Source of the DNA: Nepenthes gracilis
Taxonomy: Eukaryota > Streptophyta > Magnoliopsida > Caryophyllales > Nepenthaceae
DNA length: 64,000 nt
Assembly (NCBI GenBank): GCA_033239525.1
Contig: BSYO01000036.1
Span: forward strand, 6,160,126 to 6,224,125
Direction: 5' to 3'
Shown here: piece by piece, positions 59,258 through 64,000 of the stretch
Numbering within the stretch: position 1 is the first letter of the stretch
Layout of the letters: every line of letters begins with the position of its first letter
Made by a program: the position numbers and the translations under genes
The notes under the pieces: model-generated
Seen by the model: only the letters and a program-made list of their open reading frames with translations
Told to the model about the DNA's origin: nothing
The model's database searches: none

Positions 59258-62200
59258 AATTGCCTTGGTGTCTCAAGCACGGGTCATCATGTTTTGACAT
59301 TACTGGCATATGTCCAAAGATGGATATATGGAGGTAATTATTTGTTACAAAGCATATGAAACAATCAATAAATGAACAACACTCCAAGCAAAATAAAATC
59401 ATATGATTAGTCAAATTAATAATTGAAAAACCCTTGGCTAATGTAAAACATAAACTAGAAAAGAGATTTGAATTTTATTGATTGAACTATTTATCTAAAA
59501 CTAACAAAATATTTGAATAAATATTCAAGGGTTGACATTTAAAAAAACTATAGGATGATGGTACAGATTTTTCATGTTATAGAAATGTTCTTAAAAAATT
59601 TAATTATTTTATTCACTTTATCTGGGTGGTCATGGTATATTACTAGATGTCATGCACAATATACTCAAAGTTTTTAACAGTTTTACAAAGTTTTGGTTTT
59701 CATATTTTTTCCTAAGTCTAACCAAACATAACATGTTTTTCAATTGACCTAGTTTTTCTCACTTTTACGCAGTATTAGTCATTCAAAGGAGGAATCCGAA
59801 CACAATGTGAAAGAAGTAGCAGTTCCACTGAGTAATCAAGCAAATCATATTGTTTTGCCAAAGTACAGAGAGATGCATGGTTGGCCAGAATACAAGGTGC
59901 AGGGGTGTGGTTGGCAAGAGACCAAGACTTCTGGAAAAATGGCAATAGAGATGTTTTCAGATTTTAATAAATAGTTCTCCGATTTCAATCATCATCAATC
60001 AATATAGCCTTAAGATTCTTGAATAAATAGAGGCACAGAAATAGCGAAAAACTTAAGAGAATGTGTTAATGCATGTCACGCTTATCCCCAACACTTCTGA
60101 ATAGTAAAACATCTATTCAAAACAGTCAACTGTATTCCAATAATCACATCCATTCAAATATTAGTCCTTTTATTTAAAATTATCCTATAATCTATAACAG
60201 CAATAGCAAGAACTAGAAGAAATGCTTAGTTGTTTCATATCGTGTTACGTGGGGCAAGAACAACCACTATGGCAGGAACACAAAGGATGAAAATTTTATT
60301 TGTGATGCTTTCTGGAGTAACTCTTGGTTTTATTAATCATTCTGCCATGGTAACACCAAAATTGGCAGAAATGTATATTTTTGCTCCAATGCCTATAAAT
60401 GCCCATAATCTCATCTTTAAGGATCCTTTGGAAATCCTTTTTTAACAATTGTCAGAGTAAAGAAGTTATTAAGTCTTAATCTACCATCTTGAATTTTTAA
60501 GTTTATTAATTCTTGAAATAGAATCACGGCCTTGTTGACCGAATGGTATTCCAAACACAAGAGGACATTCACAAAGGAATGTGTTGGAATAGGAACTATT
60601 CTTGAAATTTTACATAACAATTCAATTTTTTAAATCTATTAATTCCTTAACATTAATAACTTCTGTTTTCCTTTTCTAATGGTGTTCTGCATATAAATAA
60701 AAGCTTTAATTACTAACAATATCACAAGCTTTAAATTGTTTTCCCAATTTTAGCACTATGTCTTAATTCTATCAATTATATACCCAACCTTTTACATTTT
60801 CCAAATATCTCTTAAAATTGCAAGATTATCACATATATTCAAATCTTTCAACTTTTTTGTAAAACTTTTAGCACAACATTTCAAATTTATTAATTGTGTC
60901 ACAAATTGAATTACTTAAAAAAGGGGTATTTATCTCTCAATTTTATGAGAAGTTAATCAAACTCTGTTTTTTTTTTTTTTTTTTTTTAAATTACACTTAT
61001 AATAACAAATTTTGCATGACTATGGATGTCGCAGTTCTACACAAGGCCATATTCAGCGACATAAAATTAGACAACAAAAACTTAGAATATGTGCATGCCA
61101 TCAAATTGAAATGTCATTTAAACAATTCGTGCTACATGGCCTTTTCATTTTCCTATCAGCAAGTACTTTACGCAGCCGAATTCTTTAGTATAATACTTAT
61201 CATTTTTGTTAATCGAATAAAACAAGTCCTTTTTTTTTTCCCCCTTTTATCATTCTTCTGCATTTTCAAATGCTAAATGTCAAAGTTCAGAAACAAGAAA
61301 TTACTTACTCATCAATTGTCTTCACTCTCCGGTTACTAATGCGGGACATCCACCACTACCTTCTTCCTCCACTGCCATCCCTTCACCAAATCACCACCCT
61401 CTATTGTTTGATCCATCACCATCCCCATCCCACTGCCCCTTTCCCCATCGCACACCTGGTTCGTAAAACCATCGTCGGTAGTGCGCCGCCATGACCTAAA
61501 TCTGACGCATAGCCACCAGATCTGGTGGTCTCTCCCATGACAAACATCGGATCTGGTACTGGCCACCAGATTCAACCATAAGAGACAATGCCGTGGCAGG
61601 ATAACACGGGAGAGAAATCTCGGCGGCTGTAGGCGGTGCTGTGTGCAGTGTTCATTCAAAGAGAGACAAAAACATGGAGATTGTCGGTTCCAAGCATGAC
61701 GGTTGAGACAATTAGGAACCATTGATGTTAACAAAAGGCGATGTGGGCAATAATTTCTTTTCATTGTGAAGCCCTTCGCACAACACTGACGGGAGGAGGG
61801 TGTAGACTAGCAATGGCAGCTGCGAATCCGAAAACGAACTGCGGATTTCTAATCAATGAAATCCCATTTTCGACGCTCCAGCTTTCAGGATCTTCAGTTC
61901 TTTTGTCTCATAAAATAAAGTAGTTATTGGCTTCCAGATGTTTTTCCAGCCTTTGCTCATCAAATGATATTCCAAATCTAAAAGGACATTCAGAGTTGGT
62001 CCTTCTTATTTTACCTCTTTGATTTACTCAAATCGTTGTGTCTACTTCTTTTGTTTTTTTTCCTTTTTTTTATTAGGTCTCTAATTTTACATTTTGATCC
62101 ATTTCAAGTTTCTTGTGTGATCAATCATCTGGTTTTATTTTATTTGGAAAGTTGATCATTTTAATTTTACCTCTTTGATTTACTCGGATATTTGTGTCTA

Positions 62201-62280
62201 CTTCTTTTGTTTCCTTTCTTTCTTTATTAGGTCTCTGATCTTTTATTTTGTTCTATTTTAATTTTTTCTAATACATTTAA
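59258..62280. other. Intergenic DNA, no gene recognised
   Basis: Short frames (60230-60445, 60896-61276, 61336-61764) show no known domain and have base use like their surroundings. 61340-61480 is C-rich on the plus strand but low in complexity. Confidence 0.5.
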
Positions 62281-62819
62281 TTATTGAAATAAAATAAGGT
62301 ATAAATTAAATAGTTATTCCTAAAAAATAGAATAAGATGAGAATAAAGTTAAAAATTTATATTCCCATATTTAGTTACTAAAATAATAAGCTGAGAATTA
62401 ATATTCTAATATTTAATACGTAATAATAGTTGAGAAAATGGTAAAAATTTGTATTAATAATACTCATAACAGTAACAGCAACAACAATAATAATAGTAGT
62501 AGTAATAATAATAATAATATTAATAATAGTATTAATAATAATAGTAATATAACGAATTGGTGCATCCCTAGATTCGGGTTGTAGTATGGATTAGGGAGCT
62601 ATCTGATCTTTCGCGTCGGATCAAACTAAGGTGGGTACAGTCTCCGTTTTCACAATATAACGAATAAATAAGGGGTTAGAAGATTAGCGGGACTCACTCC
62701 CTAATTTATCATTCGACGTTCAAATTAAAAATCTTTATTAGAGAATAGAAACATGAAATAGTAATGTAGGATGCGAGGATACATGTATATGGGAAAGGTG
62801 AGTAGTGTCGAAGGGTTTG

Positions 62820-62965
62820 GCTCCAATGGTGCACTTGACAAGGAGCGTCTTGATGAGTAACGGAGGGCTAGGCTCCGATGATACACTCGACGATGAATGA
62901 CTTGGTGAATGACAGAGGATTAAGCTCCGATTATGTGCTTGACGGGAAGCAGTTTTGCAAGAAAC
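62820..62965. repeat. Short array related to the 11-kb minisatellite
   Basis: About three units share the frame GAGGATTAAGCTCCGATTAT then GTGCTTGACGGGAAGCAGTT. They parallel GAGGATTGAATTCCGACGAA and GGAGAGCAGTTTAGAG at 11140-11190. Unit length is about 50-58 bp. Confidence 0.55.
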
Positions 62966-63601
62966 AGAGGTTGGGAATGCTCTTTGTTAGGATTGTTTTC
63001 TAGGTTGCCTCTTAGGTCACCTCATTGGTTTTTCTTTGGATTGCCTCCCCCCTTCTTTGGAGCATATTTGTAGACGATGGCTTGGTGTGGTTTTGGCGCC
63101 AAAGTTTGGACAATTGTCGCACTAGGATTTGTAGGCTTGTAGTCATTAGTGAAACCACCAATATCAGATATCATTTTGCAGTGGTGGTGCGATTGTGGGT
63201 GATCTTTGCTAACATTTGTTAAACTGTTCTGATAGGTGATTCATCGAGCCATGTTAGCGGTGGCAGCAGCCTAGTAGCGATAGTATCTTTCCTGTTGTGA
63301 GTAACGAGCATGGTCGTCCCTTCCGAGTATTGACTACGGCCACCAATGGTAGGAGCTTGTAGTGTCAGCACCTTCTGCGCTGGTCAGGCTGTCACCGTTG
63401 TATTGGTGGGTTTCTTTACCGTGATTGATTGTGCTGTAGGGGGCTGCTTGTTGGGCATAGTCGATTTCTATCTTTACCAACCCATTATGTGCCGACTGTA
63501 GTTGAACTTGCTACATGGCCTTTTGGGCTTCGGTCTTCACAGGGCTTTGTTGACGGATGGGCTTGACTTTGGATCTGTCCATAGTATAACATGACCCATT
63601 A

Positions 63602-63602
<1 letters not shown>

Positions 63603-63638
<36 letters not shown>

Positions 63639-63639
63639 T
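63603..63639. repeat. (AAT)n microsatellite
   Basis: About twelve uninterrupted AAT units. Similar arrays lie at 12200-12233 and, interrupted, at 62480-62545. Confidence 0.9.
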
Positions 63640-64000
63640 TGTGAAAATAACTATTTCTCACATGTAAGGAATAAGGTGAAAATAATAAATACCTATGAGC
63701 ATGTGATATTTTTTATTTTTTAAGTTAAAAAAATAAATATTTATCTAAAAATATTTATTTCGTATCAAAAAATAATTAAATAGTAAAATAAATATTTCAT
63801 TGGGAATAAGATAAAAATAAAATTTTTATTCCCACCAATCAAATATATATACTTATCATTTGACATGATCTTTTTTTTTTTAAAAAAAAATTATACTTAA
63901 TATTCTGGGTTTTTATGCTTATCATTTCTTAAATTAATATATCTATCTTGTAAATTATTCATTATTACTTTAATTCTATTATCATTTATCAAAAAAATAT

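Larger units (their letters stand above)
62284..63862. repeat. Harbinger/MITE-related ends enclosing unrelated repeat DNA
   Basis: GAGAATTAATATTC...TTTAATACGTAATAATAG at 62393-62430 matches the left part of the intron-5 Harbinger (18440-18525: GAGAATTAAT...TTTAGTATGTAGTAATAG). The right part 63640-63862, with ATTCCCACCAATCAAATAT, matches 23370-23400. Between them lies 62560-63590, with a short relative of the 11-kb minisatellite (62820-62965), flanked by AAT microsatellites. This could be a non-autonomous family member or a nested insertion. Confidence 0.4.

Noticed and set aside
61336..61764. 142-codon minus-strand ORF
   Set aside because: No domain recognised, mixed low-complexity composition, no splice or family support.

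Overview
The window is nuclear DNA of a flowering plant, most likely a eudicot. The evidence is split genes with GT-AG introns, strongly AT-rich intergenic DNA, plant-type protein families (a calmodulin-like protein, condensin CAP-D2, a MORN-repeat PIP5K) and layers of plant LTR retrotransposons and PIF/Harbinger DNA transposons. I cannot name the species from sequence alone.

Layout. 1-492: 3' part of a calmodulin-like EF-hand gene, cut by the window edge. 493-3013: AT-rich intergenic DNA with two strong hairpins and a GC-richer stretch that resembles an orphan 5' leader. 3014-6981: a complete but non-autonomous Copia-type LTR retrotransposon with perfect 5-bp target duplications, holding only gag and protease remnants. 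6982-13573: gene-poor DNA with a ~50-bp minisatellite near 11 kb. 13574-28853 (+): a 16-exon condensin subunit CAP-D2 gene, resolved here exon by exon (1349 codons plus stop). Its intron 2 holds a 72-bp repeat array and a possible old LTR. Its 6.8-kb intron 5 holds a decayed PIF/Harbinger transposon with both of its genes.

30.03-51.91 kb: a nested retrotransposon stack. The outer, oldest layer is a Tekay/Del-like Ty3/Gypsy chromovirus-type element (+ strand, LTRs of about 2 kb). It is interrupted four times: by a ~1-kb solo LTR with perfect target duplications, by a 10-kb Gypsy element on the minus strand that lacks gag and carries an extra opposite-strand reading frame, and by two LTRs of one further family in opposite orientations. 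52278-56580 (-): an 8-exon phosphatidylinositol-4-phosphate 5-kinase gene (773 codons plus stop), apparently intact. 56.6-64 kb: intergenic DNA with candidate DNA-transposon ends and microsatellites.

The three host genes are unrelated single-copy-style neighbours: Ca2+ sensing, mitotic chromosome condensation and phosphoinositide signalling. They do not form a pathway cluster. CAP-D2 and PIP5K both splice in frame from start to stop, so I consider them functional. Every mobile-element gene seen is broken. I found no previously undescribed cellular system; the most unusual content is the transposon nesting and the reduced or rearranged element architectures.
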